Of a stretch of DNA of 14,459 nt, positions 6,503 to 12,953 are shown piece after piece. The stretch spans positions 1 to 14,459 of the forward strand of contig SLCI01000207.1 of NCBI GenBank assembly GCA_007125875.1. The letters run 5' to 3'. This DNA comes from Kiritimatiellia bacterium (GTDB taxonomy: Bacteria > Verrucomicrobiota > Kiritimatiellia > SLAD01). Made by a program: the position numbers and the translations under genes. How positions within the stretch are numbered: position 1 is the first letter of the stretch; every line of letters starts with the position of its first letter. A model generated the notes under the pieces. That model was not told the origin of the DNA. It searched no databases and saw only the letters and a list, made by a program, of their open reading frames with translations.

Positions 6503-7453
6503 ATGAATTCTGACGATACGTTTCATGTTTTGGTTACGGGTGGCGCGGGCTATATCGGCTCCGTGCTCGTTCCGACCCTGCTCCAGCGCGGCCACCGGGT
6601 GACGGTGCTGGATAACTTCAGTTTTGGGCAATCGAGCCTGCTCGACTGCGTATGTAACGAACGCCTGACAATCGTGCGCGGCGATGTGCGCGACGAGGAA
6701 CTGGTGCGCAAATTACTCGCTAAAGCCGATGTCATCATTCCTTTGGCCTGTCTCGTCGGGGCGCCGCTCTGCGCGCAACGTCCGGTGGAAGCGCAGACGA
6801 TCAATTACGACGCGATCAAACTATTGGTGGATGCGAGCAGCAGCGAACAACGGCTCCTCTTCCCAACCACGAACAGCGGATACGGCATCGGTGAAGACGG
6901 CATCCACTGCACGGAAGAAACGCCGCTACGCCCCATCTCGCTGTACGGCCGTCTCAAAGCGGACATCGAGCAAATGCTACTGGACTCGGGCCGCGCGATC
7001 ACGTTCCGCCTCGCCACGGCGTTCGGCATTAGCCCGCGGATGCGATTGGACTTGCTGGTGAACGACTTCACCTACCGCGCGGTGGTTGATCGGTTCATCG
7101 TATTGTTCGAGGCGCACTTCAAGCGAAACTTTATTCATGTGCGCGACATTGCCCAAGCGTTCAGCCACGGCATCGATCAGTTCGAGACCATGAAGAATGA
7201 GCCCTACAACGTCGGCTTGAGCGATGCGAATTTATCGAAGCGGGAACTTTGCGAGGCGATCAAACAGCAGGTGCCCGAGTTTCACATTGTCGAATCCGAA
7301 ATCGGCCAGGACCCGGACAAGCGCAATTACATCGTCAGCAACGAAAAGATCGAAGCCACCGGTTTTCGCCCCGCCGTATCACTGGACCAAGGGATTGCCG
7401 AATTAATCCGCGGCTACCAAATCGTCCGACGCAACCAGTATGCCAATGTCTGA
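6503..7453 (+). CDS. NAD(P)-dependent sugar-nucleotide epimerase/dehydratase (extended SDR)
   Basis: This 316-residue protein belongs to the extended short-chain dehydrogenase/reductase family that epimerises or dehydrates nucleotide sugars in the cytoplasm. The Rossmann motif is TGGAGYIG (12-19), D61 lies in GDVRD, the catalytic Ser/Thr region is TTNSGYG (122-128), and the YxxxK pair is Y148/K152 in YGRLK. NFIHVRDIA (209-217) and PYNVG (234-238) are typical substrate-domain segments. The exact reaction cannot be read from sequence. The ATG at 6503 is chosen because the Rossmann strand begins eight residues later and a promoter sits directly upstream; the longer frame from 6308 would run through that promoter and inverted repeat. 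It is first in a five-gene operon and overlaps the next gene by 14 nt (7440-7453). Confidence 0.88.
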   Translation: MNSDDTFHVLVTGGAGYIGSVLVPTLLQRGHRVTVLDNFSFGQSSLLDCVCNERLTIVRGDVRDEELVRKLLAKADVIIPLACLVGAPLCAQRPVEAQTINYDAIKLLVDASSSEQRLLFPTTNSGYGIGEDGIHCTEETPLRPISLYGRLKADIEQMLLDSGRAITFRLATAFGISPRMRLDLLVNDFTYRAVVDRFIVLFEAHFKRNFIHVRDIAQAFSHGIDQFETMKNEPYNVGLSDANLSKRELCEAIKQQVPEFHIVESEIGQDPDKRNYIVSNEKIEATGFRPAVSLDQGIAELIRGYQIVRRNQYANV

Positions 7454-8405
7454 TTCTCCGCTCTCTTTTAAACGCATTCTGGTCACTGGCGCGTCCGGCT
7501 TTTTGGGTCATCACGTGGTCTCGGCGTTGCAGCAGCAAACGGAAGCCGAGGTTGTGCCCGTGCGCCGGGCCGATTACGACCTGTTGGAGCCGGACCAAGC
7601 GAAACGTATGCTGACCGATGTTCAGCCGGACGCCGTCGTCCATTTAGCCGCCAAGGTGGGCGGCATTATCGCGAACAAGGCCTATCCCGCTGATTTCTTT
7701 TACGAGAACAACGTCATTAATACCCACACCTTCGAAGCGTGTTACCGTGGCGGCGTCCAGAAGCTGGTGACGTTTATGGGTGGCTGCTCTTATCCCTCGA
7801 CGGCGGTCTCGCCGATTGATGAGGATCAAATGTGGGCCGGCTATCCGCAACCGGAAAGTGCACCGTACTCGATTGCAAAGAAGCTGCTGCTGGTGCAGTC
7901 GGCGTCCTATCGCCAACAGCACGGCTTCAACTCCATTGTGCTCATTCCGGGCAACTTGTATGGCGAGTTCGACAATTTCAATTGGGAATATGCCCATGTG
8001 ATTCCGGCCATGATTCGCCGCTTCATTGAGGCGAAGGAAGGTCAAAAAGACTCGCTCACCTGTTACGGGTCAGGCGCGCCGACCCGCGACTTTGTGTATG
8101 CGGCCGATGTCGGCCAACTCGTGCCGTGGTTTCTGGCCAACTACCACTCTTCCGAACCGGTAAACATTTCGTCCGGCACACGGATCACGATTCGGGAATT
8201 GGCCGAAACGGTGCGGCACGTGACGGGCTATGAGGGCTCCATTGACTGGGACACCTCGAAACCGGACGGGCAAATGGACAAGATCTTTTCTGTTGAGCGC
8301 CTGCGCGGGCTCGGCCTATCTTGCGACACATCATTGGAAGAGGGACTGCGGCAAACGGCAGATTGGTTTATCGCTGCGCGCGCCCGCGATGAAGTACGAA
8401 TCTAA
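7440..8405 (+). CDS. GDP-L-fucose synthase-like epimerase/reductase
   Basis: This 321-residue extended SDR closely resembles GDP-L-fucose synthase (Fcl/WcaG), which epimerises a GDP-4-keto-6-deoxy sugar at C3 and C5 and then reduces C4. The NADP-binding TGASGFLG is at 16-23, AAKVGGIIANKAYPADF (70-86) is the Fcl signature, and Y143/K147 lie in YSIAK. The two Fcl epimerase acid/base residues appear conserved: C116 in GGCSYP and H186 in AHVIPA. The Ser that completes the triad in Fcl (S107, in GSSCIYP) is replaced by G114. The substrate could be GDP-4-keto-6-deoxymannose or a GDP-6-deoxy-heptose, given the kinase downstream. A second in-frame ATG at 7446 is possible; there is no clear Shine-Dalgarno, and translation is probably coupled to the preceding gene. 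The next gene starts 3 nt after the stop. Confidence 0.88.
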   Translation: MPMSDSPLSFKRILVTGASGFLGHHVVSALQQQTEAEVVPVRRADYDLLEPDQAKRMLTDVQPDAVVHLAAKVGGIIANKAYPADFFYENNVINTHTFEACYRGGVQKLVTFMGGCSYPSTAVSPIDEDQMWAGYPQPESAPYSIAKKLLLVQSASYRQQHGFNSIVLIPGNLYGEFDNFNWEYAHVIPAMIRRFIEAKEGQKDSLTCYGSGAPTRDFVYAADVGQLVPWFLANYHSSEPVNISSGTRITIRELAETVRHVTGYEGSIDWDTSKPDGQMDKIFSVERLRGLGLSCDTSLEEGLRQTADWFIAARARDEVRI

Positions 8406-8408
8406 GGC

Positions 8409-9233
8409 ATGGCGACCAACGAAAAATCTTGTCTTGTGCTCGGCGGTCACGGCTTTGTTGGACAAGCCGTGGTGGCCGTAGCGAAGGCCAAGGGGTATCA
8501 TGTCACCGCCGTTAGCCGCGACAACTACGAGTCAGTCAAAGGCGCAACCTGCGATGTACTGGTGAACGCCAACGGCAACTCGCGCAAGTTTTTGGCGCGC
8601 GAGAATCCGCCGGCTGATTTTCAAGCATCGGTTGAATCCGTTTTGCATTCGCTGATGGATTTCAAAACCGACCGATATATTTTCCTGTCATCGATCGACG
8701 TGTACTCCAACGTGCGCGATCCCGAAGCCAATCGCGAAAGTACGTCGATCGATCCGTCTCAGCTATCGCCTTACGGCTTGCACAAATTTATGGCCGAGCA
8801 GTTGGTTCGTTACTATCAACCGGAAGCGGTCATCTTACGCATGGGCGGCTTCGTGGGGCCCGGACTCTGGAAAAACCCCATCTTTGATCTGATTACCGGT
8901 CAACAGTTAAGGGTCCATCCCGACTCCGCCTATCAGTACATGCCGACTGCCGAGCTGGCACGCATCGTCTTTGAGCTAATCGAAACCAACATGCGCAGCG
9001 AATGCTTTAATGTGGCGGGGAGCGGGACGGTGCGTATTCGCGAAATCGCCGAGATGATTCCGGACTGCGCCCTATCCGATCAAGGCGACTGGAGCGACCC
9101 CGAACATTACGAGATCAACACGGATAAATTGTCTGCGCTGACCGTCCTGCCGGAAAGCCGGTACAGTGTTGAGCGATTTATCAGCGACGTGGTCAGCGGG
9201 CGCATCCCGATCGGGAAATCAGCAGCAACATGA
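8409..9233 (+). CDS. NAD(P)-dependent sugar-nucleotide reductase/epimerase (SDR)
   Basis: This 274-residue SDR is shorter than its two neighbours. Its N-terminal Rossmann motif is LGGHGFVG (11-18). SSIDVYS (94-100) gives the catalytic serine region and Y122/K126 in YGLHK complete the triad, so the enzyme looks active. The motif that is normally HLAA is NANGN (53-57) here. RMGGFVGPG (144-152) and ECFNVAGSG (198-206) are typical of nucleotide-sugar SDRs. It could be a 4-ketoreductase or epimerase acting after the two upstream SDRs; the reaction cannot be read from sequence. The ATG at 8409-8411 follows the previous stop by 3 nt, with AAGG just before it. The stop overlaps the next start as ATGA. 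Confidence 0.85.
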   Translation: MATNEKSCLVLGGHGFVGQAVVAVAKAKGYHVTAVSRDNYESVKGATCDVLVNANGNSRKFLARENPPADFQASVESVLHSLMDFKTDRYIFLSSIDVYSNVRDPEANRESTSIDPSQLSPYGLHKFMAEQLVRYYQPEAVILRMGGFVGPGLWKNPIFDLITGQQLRVHPDSAYQYMPTAELARIVFELIETNMRSECFNVAGSGTVRIREIAEMIPDCALSDQGDWSDPEHYEINTDKLSALTVLPESRYSVERFISDVVSGRIPIGKSAAT

Positions 9234-10216
9234 TTATTTCACGCACACCTTTTCGGATTAGTTTTTTCGGTGGCGGCACCGATTTTCTCGATTACTACCG
9301 GGAACATGGCGGTGCCGTACTGACCACCACCATCAATAAATATGCCTACTTGTCGGTGCATCGTCTCAGCCCGTTCTTCCGCCATAACTTTCGTGCCAGC
9401 TATGCGCAAACGGAATCGGTGTTGGAACCGAGCGAGTTCAGTCATCCATTGATCCGGGAATGCTTGCTGTTTCTACGCATCAAGACCGGCATCGAGATCT
9501 CGCACGTGTCGGATCTACCCGGCCGCACGGGCTTGGGGACATCTTCTTCGTTTACCGTTGGCTTGCTGCATGCACTGCATGCTTTACGAGGTGATGAAGT
9601 GAATGCGGAGGAGTTAGCGCGGGAAGCGATTATTGTGGAGCGTCAGCGCGTCGGCGATAGTGGCGGACACCAAGATCAGTATGCCGCTGCGTATGGAGGC
9701 TTGATACGGGTCGACTTTACGGGCGAACAGCTGGTCGAGGTCACACGCGTTGAGCTAGCCGAAGAGCGACGACAAGCGTTGGAGTCGCGTTTGTGCTTGT
9801 TCTTTTTGGGCACCGAGATGTCGGCGGAGACGATTTTACGCGAGCAAGCGCAACGGATGCCGGCCAACGAGACGGCGCTCGGCCATATGCGCGCACAAGT
9901 TGATGAGGCGCAGGGTATCTTGACTGCAACGGGCGATCTCCGTGCGTGGGGCGAGTTGATGCATGACGCCTGGCAACACAAGAAGAGCCTGGCTGCGGGG
10001 ATTACCAATCCGGACGTCGATCAAGCATACGAGGCGGCTCGCAAAGCGGGCGCGTTGGGCGGGAAGGTGCTCGGCGCCGGTGGACGCGGCTTCTTACTGC
10101 TCTATGTCGAGCCCGAACAGCAAGCGGGCGTGACTGAGGCCTTGCATTCATTGGCCCGCGTGCCTTTCGCGTTCAGTCCTAGCGGAAGCCAAATCATCTT
10201 TCAGACCGAAGAATGA
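9230..10216 (+). CDS. GHMP-family sugar kinase, D-glycero-D-manno-heptose 7-phosphate kinase (HddA)-like
   Basis: This 328-residue cytoplasmic kinase probably phosphorylates the anomeric carbon of a sugar or sugar phosphate before nucleotide activation. GHMP motif 1 is RTPFRISFFGGGTDF (5-19), the ATP-binding motif 2 is PGRTGLGTSSSF (97-108), and motif 3 is GGKVLGAGGRGFLL (277-290). The N-terminus, including YYREHGGAVL (22-31), is of the HddA / D-glycero-alpha-D-manno-heptose-7-phosphate kinase type; fucokinase and related kinases share the fold, so the substrate is a family-level inference. The gene overlaps its neighbours on both sides by ATGA, indicating translational coupling. The usual partners of HddA (GmhA isomerase, GmhB phosphatase, HddC nucleotidyltransferase) are absent from the window. 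Confidence 0.88.
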   Translation: MIISRTPFRISFFGGGTDFLDYYREHGGAVLTTTINKYAYLSVHRLSPFFRHNFRASYAQTESVLEPSEFSHPLIRECLLFLRIKTGIEISHVSDLPGRTGLGTSSSFTVGLLHALHALRGDEVNAEELAREAIIVERQRVGDSGGHQDQYAAAYGGLIRVDFTGEQLVEVTRVELAEERRQALESRLCLFFLGTEMSAETILREQAQRMPANETALGHMRAQVDEAQGILTATGDLRAWGELMHDAWQHKKSLAAGITNPDVDQAYEAARKAGALGGKVLGAGGRGFLLLYVEPEQQAGVTEALHSLARVPFAFSPSGSQIIFQTEE

Positions 10217-11580
10217 AGAGTACGTCCGAGTCTAGTCGCGATAACTTTTCGGTTCATTCTTTGGGCAACCCAGAGGTTGCCCCTCCAGCGTGTTTAAATG
10301 AGAGCGGTATCTCGTCAGGGCAGGCCGGAGGGACGCGCTCCGTCGCGTCCGCAGCGAATGGAGTGAAAAGTAGTGGCGTTAGTTCTGCGTCTCGTCCCCG
10401 CATTGCGCTGTGGTTCCGCTACGGTCCGGCGGAACATGCGGAATTGTTTCATGCCATCCCGGACGTAGTGGAGAAATTGGCTGAGCAGGCTGAGGTACAC
10501 TATTTCGGCTGCAAGAGTCACAAGCCGGTACCGGAACGGATTCAACAGCACGCGCACATTCATCACTTGCCGTTCACCGTGGACCGGACGTCCAATCGGG
10601 ACAAGATGTGGAAGACCTTGCTTTGGCTGCTTGCCCTCCCCTACATCGGGTTGTGGTGCCGTTTTCATCGTATCCAGGCCGTGTATATCGATGAAACCGT
10701 TCCGCTGAGTGCCCCGCTGGCGCGACTCTTTTTTGGGCGGCGCGTGGCGCTGACGGTGGCCGACTTCTTCATCGATATTTACGCGGTGAACAACCGCCTG
10801 CTCGGCTGGGTGGGCGGACTCATCAAGGCGCTCGATTACCGGGCATGGCGCCGGCTACCGGTGATCTTTACACGCGCTCAAAATACGCGAGACTTTCTCG
10901 CCGAACACGGCGTTGCGCCGGAGCATGTGTTCCCCGTGTATGATCCCTGCGATTTTTCGGTTTATCACCCGCTGGATCGAACAGAGGCGCGGGCGGCACT
11001 GGGCCTACGCGAGGATGCCGTGGTGCTCGTTCATCACGGCATTTTGCATCCGAACAAGGGCAATGACCGGATCTTACAAGCGATTGCGCAACATCAAGCG
11101 CAGTTCCCGGCGCTACATTATCTATTGATCGGCGACGGGCCCGACATGCCGCGCTTGCGCGAGCTGACCCAGTCGCTTGGCATTGCGGAGCGCGTGACCT
11201 TCACGGGCTGGCTCCCCACGCTGGCCGAAGTGAATCAGGCGTTGAATGCCGGGGACATTGGGCTGGTGATGCGCATCGGGCAGCGGTCGGATGACTTTCA
11301 CATGACGGGTGCACTAGTTCATAGTATGGCCTGTGGCTTACCCGTGCTGGCGGCGCGCCTAGCAGGTATTGCCGAGGTCGTTCGCGACGACCATAACGGG
11401 TACCTGTTCGATCCGCACACCCTGCAGGATTTTGCCGATCAGTTACAACGCTTGTACGACGATGCGGCGACGCGCCACCGACTGGGCGAACAGGCGTTGG
11501 CCGATGCCCACAAACATTTCGATATGGCCAATGTGACGGAACAAACCGTTCGCCCCCTGCTCAAGCTGCTGGAGTCTTGA
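10213..11580 (+). CDS. GT4-type glycosyltransferase with REP-derived N-terminal extension
   Basis: This 455-residue retaining glycosyltransferase (GT-B fold, GT4-like) presumably transfers the sugar made by the upstream genes. The N-terminal acceptor domain starts at RPRIALWFRYGP (61-72). The donor domain carries HHGILHPNKGNDRIL (274-288), LIGDGP (305-310), TGALVHSMACGLPVLA (365-380) and NGYLFDP (395-401). A hydrophobic stretch at about 133-149 may touch the membrane; there is no signal peptide. Residues 1-60 are Ser/Gly/Ala-rich, look unlike the rest, and are encoded largely by two REP-like hairpins. The ATG overlaps the kinase stop as ATGA. An in-frame GTG at 10363 (residue 51) would skip the extension but has no well-placed Shine-Dalgarno. 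It is last in the operon, and no clear terminator follows. Confidence 0.87.
   Translation: MKSTSESSRDNFSVHSLGNPEVAPPACLNESGISSGQAGGTRSVASAANGVKSSGVSSASRPRIALWFRYGPAEHAELFHAIPDVVEKLAEQAEVHYFGCKSHKPVPERIQQHAHIHHLPFTVDRTSNRDKMWKTLLWLLALPYIGLWCRFHRIQAVYIDETVPLSAPLARLFFGRRVALTVADFFIDIYAVNNRLLGWVGGLIKALDYRAWRRLPVIFTRAQNTRDFLAEHGVAPEHVFPVYDPCDFSVYHPLDRTEARAALGLREDAVVLVHHGILHPNKGNDRILQAIAQHQAQFPALHYLLIGDGPDMPRLRELTQSLGIAERVTFTGWLPTLAEVNQALNAGDIGLVMRIGQRSDDFHMTGALVHSMACGLPVLAARLAGIAEVVRDDHNGYLFDPHTLQDFADQLQRLYDDAATRHRLGEQALADAHKHFDMANVTEQTVRPLLKLLES
10263..10350. repeat. REP-like facing hairpin pair inside the glycosyltransferase coding sequence
   Basis: The minus-strand unit has a GGAG head (complement of 10283-10286) followed directly by GGGCAACC-TCTG-GGTTGCCC, a perfect 8-bp stem (10263-10270 with 10275-10282). 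The plus-strand unit has a GGAG head (10327-10330) followed directly by GGACGCG-CTCCGT-CGCGTCC, a perfect 7-bp stem (10331-10337 with 10344-10350). The heads face each other across 40 nt, as in the pair at 221-276. The whole element is open in the frame of the glycosyltransferase and encodes its residues about 17-46. Confidence 0.7.
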
Positions 11581-11773
11581 TTGAATCATTTCGGGTGCCG
11601 CAATGGGAAAAGAAGGCTGATCCTTGCACAAAACAGGCCAATGTATTCCGATTCCTTAACAAAATAATCGTAATCGACTAGTCCATGAAACCATAGGTAC
11701 AGCCAAGAATTACATGAAAAGCTTGTCGGCCTCTGGTGTTGCTTGAACGGGCGTACTCTGCGTCCGAGCGTGA

Positions 11774-11930
11774 GATAAGGGCGAAAGATTAAGGCAAAAG
11801 ACAAGGGGGTAAGATTGCTGCGTCTTAATCTTCTTTCTTAACTCGCCGAATGGCCGTTTCCAGATTCATCTCTTCTCATTGCGCGACTCATCCAGATCCT
11901 TGTCTTTCGCCTTAATCTTTCGCCCTTATC
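11774..11930. repeat. 33-bp inverted repeat with 91-nt spacer
   Basis: The left arm 11774-11806 and right arm 11898-11930 are reverse complements over 33 bp with one mismatch (A at 11796 against the G at 11908). The left arm reads GATAAGGGCGAAAGATTAAG and onward. The spacer also holds AAGATT/TTAATCTT fragments of the same flavour. This GATTAAGG/GCGAAAGA style of sequence looks like a dispersed intergenic repeat. No ORF for a transposase lies between the arms, and no target-site duplication is obvious. Confidence 0.75.
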
Positions 11931-11952
11931 GCTGGTTGCGGAAGCCGTGCAC

Positions 11953-12021
11953 GGCTCATCCAGAGGATTCGCCCTATCCTTTGGGTGACAGGATTGGTAG
12001 GGCGAATCCTCCGAATGAGCC
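11953..12021. repeat. REP-like inverted pair with 24-bp arms
   Basis: The arms 11953-11976 and 11998-12021 are reverse complements over 24 bp with two mismatches. Each starts with an ATAG or GTAG head facing the centre and continues GGCGAATCCTC...GAGCC. Each single arm can also fold weakly (GGC...GCC with tandem G/A mismatches). The facing-head layout matches the pairs at 221-276 and 10263-10350, though the unit sequence differs. Confidence 0.7.
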
Positions 12022-12173
12022 GCGAGAGAAACAAGAACTCAGAAGGCGCGAGTTCGGCGCTGACTCTGTGCTCGCTCCGCCGTATCGGCGGGCGCGGTTG
12101 GTATTGCATGAGATCCCTCGACTGCGCTCGGGATGACAGCGTCATCGTATTGGGAACTCGCACCACACACTCC

Positions 12174-12219
12174 CAAAAGAACGGCGCGCATGACAGCAGG
12201 TGTGCCATCATGCGCGCCG
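12174..12219 (-). terminator. Intrinsic terminator of the dsbD-redoxin operon
   Basis: On the minus strand, 34 nt after the redoxin stop, CGGCGCGCATGA (complement of 12208-12219) pairs perfectly with TCATGCGCGCCG (complement of 12182-12193), a 12-bp GC-rich stem with a 14-nt loop. TTCTTTT follows immediately (complement of 12175-12181). Strong stem plus T-run in this orientation is a standard rho-independent terminator. A smaller hairpin (12229-12245) lies between it and the stop codon. Confidence 0.85.
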
Positions 12220-12252
12220 GAATTACTTGCTGAACTTAGTTCAGCTTACTGA

Positions 12253-12867
12253 TCAATACTTAACCGAGCAGCCGTATGGTTGCGTCACTGGAGTCGCGAC
12301 CTCTTCACCAGCCATAGCCTGCGTCAGGGCAGACACGACATAGTTCTCGGCCTCCTCAATGTCCGCCGAGGAGGTGGACCGAATGCTGTCGATGGCGCCC
12401 TGATAGATCAAGGTACCGTCTGGATCAATCACAAACATGTGCGGCGTGACGCGCGCACCGAAGAGTCGACCGACGTCGCCGGGCTCATCGTACAAATACG
12501 CTGTATGCATCGCGCCAAGTTCTTCGACAAGGCGTGCGGCGTCCTCGGGCGGATGATAGCCCTGTTCTCCTTGACGGGAGGAACAGATTGCCAGCCAGAC
12601 CACACCTTTCTCGGTGTACTTCTCTTGCAAGCGCTGCATTTCGCCGCTGTTGTAGAATTTTACGACGAAGGGGCAGCCATGGTTCACCCATTCCAACACC
12701 ACAAACTGCCCACGGAAATCCGATAGGCTGTGTTCATTACCCAACACATCGGTCAGGGTGAAGTCGGGCGCCTCCGCGCCAATCTCAACCTGCGCGTGTG
12801 CGGGCAAGGCATAACTGATACCTGCCATCAATGCGGCCACAGTGACGTGCTTCAATACTTTTCGCAT
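12253..12867 (-). CDS. Secreted redoxin (thioredoxin-fold, peroxiredoxin-like protein)
   Basis: This 204-residue protein has an export signal: positively charged MRKVLKH, a hydrophobic core, and AHA at 23-25 before the likely cleavage site. The mature part is an AhpC/TSA-Redoxin domain: GAEAPDFTLTDVLG (30-43), active-site WVNHGCPFV (60-68) with C65 and no second cysteine of a CxxC, and the cis-proline loop VTPHMFVID (140-148). C95 lies in the middle of the domain, and C200 in the C-terminal tail PYGCSVKY could act as a resolving cysteine. The protein probably reduces peroxides or buffers thiols outside the cytoplasm. The ATG at 12865-12867 has AAAGGAG upstream. It starts 86 nt after the dsbD stop on the same strand, which suggests that DsbD recycles it (inference). 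A strong terminator follows. Confidence 0.9.
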   Translation of the reverse strand: MRKVLKHVTVAALMAGISYALPAHAQVEIGAEAPDFTLTDVLGNEHSLSDFRGQFVVLEWVNHGCPFVVKFYNSGEMQRLQEKYTEKGVVWLAICSSRQGEQGYHPPEDAARLVEELGAMHTAYLYDEPGDVGRLFGARVTPHMFVIDPDGTLIYQGAIDSIRSTSSADIEEAENYVVSALTQAMAGEEVATPVTQPYGCSVKY

Positions 12868-12953
12868 AGTTCACTCATCTCCTTTACCGCCTGTTTACGT
12901 TCATCGATGATGAGGCGGCCTACATCACCGAATGTTACTCGATTCGAACGGCC

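Larger units (their letters stand above)
11581..12252. other. Gene-free, repeat-rich intergenic region
   Basis: These 672 nt between two converging operons hold no convincing gene. Short ORFs here come from repeats or lack start signals and family features. The stretch 11581-11770 shows nothing clear. Then follow a 33-bp inverted repeat (11774-11930), a palindrome AGCCGTGCACGGCT (11943-11956), a REP-like pair (11953-12021), a hairpin CCGCCG-TAT-CGGCGG (12077-12091), a CCCTCGACTGCGCTCGGGAT motif (12115-12134) of a widely dispersed type, a hairpin GATGAC-AGC-GTCATC (12132-12146), the redoxin terminator (12174-12219), and GCTGAAC-TTA-GTTCAGC (12229-12245). Confidence 0.7.

Noticed and set aside
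11586..12136. Short ORFs on both strands (72 and 85 codons) sharing the peptide SFALIFRPY
   Set aside because: The shared peptide is produced by the 33-bp inverted repeat; there are no start signals or protein families.
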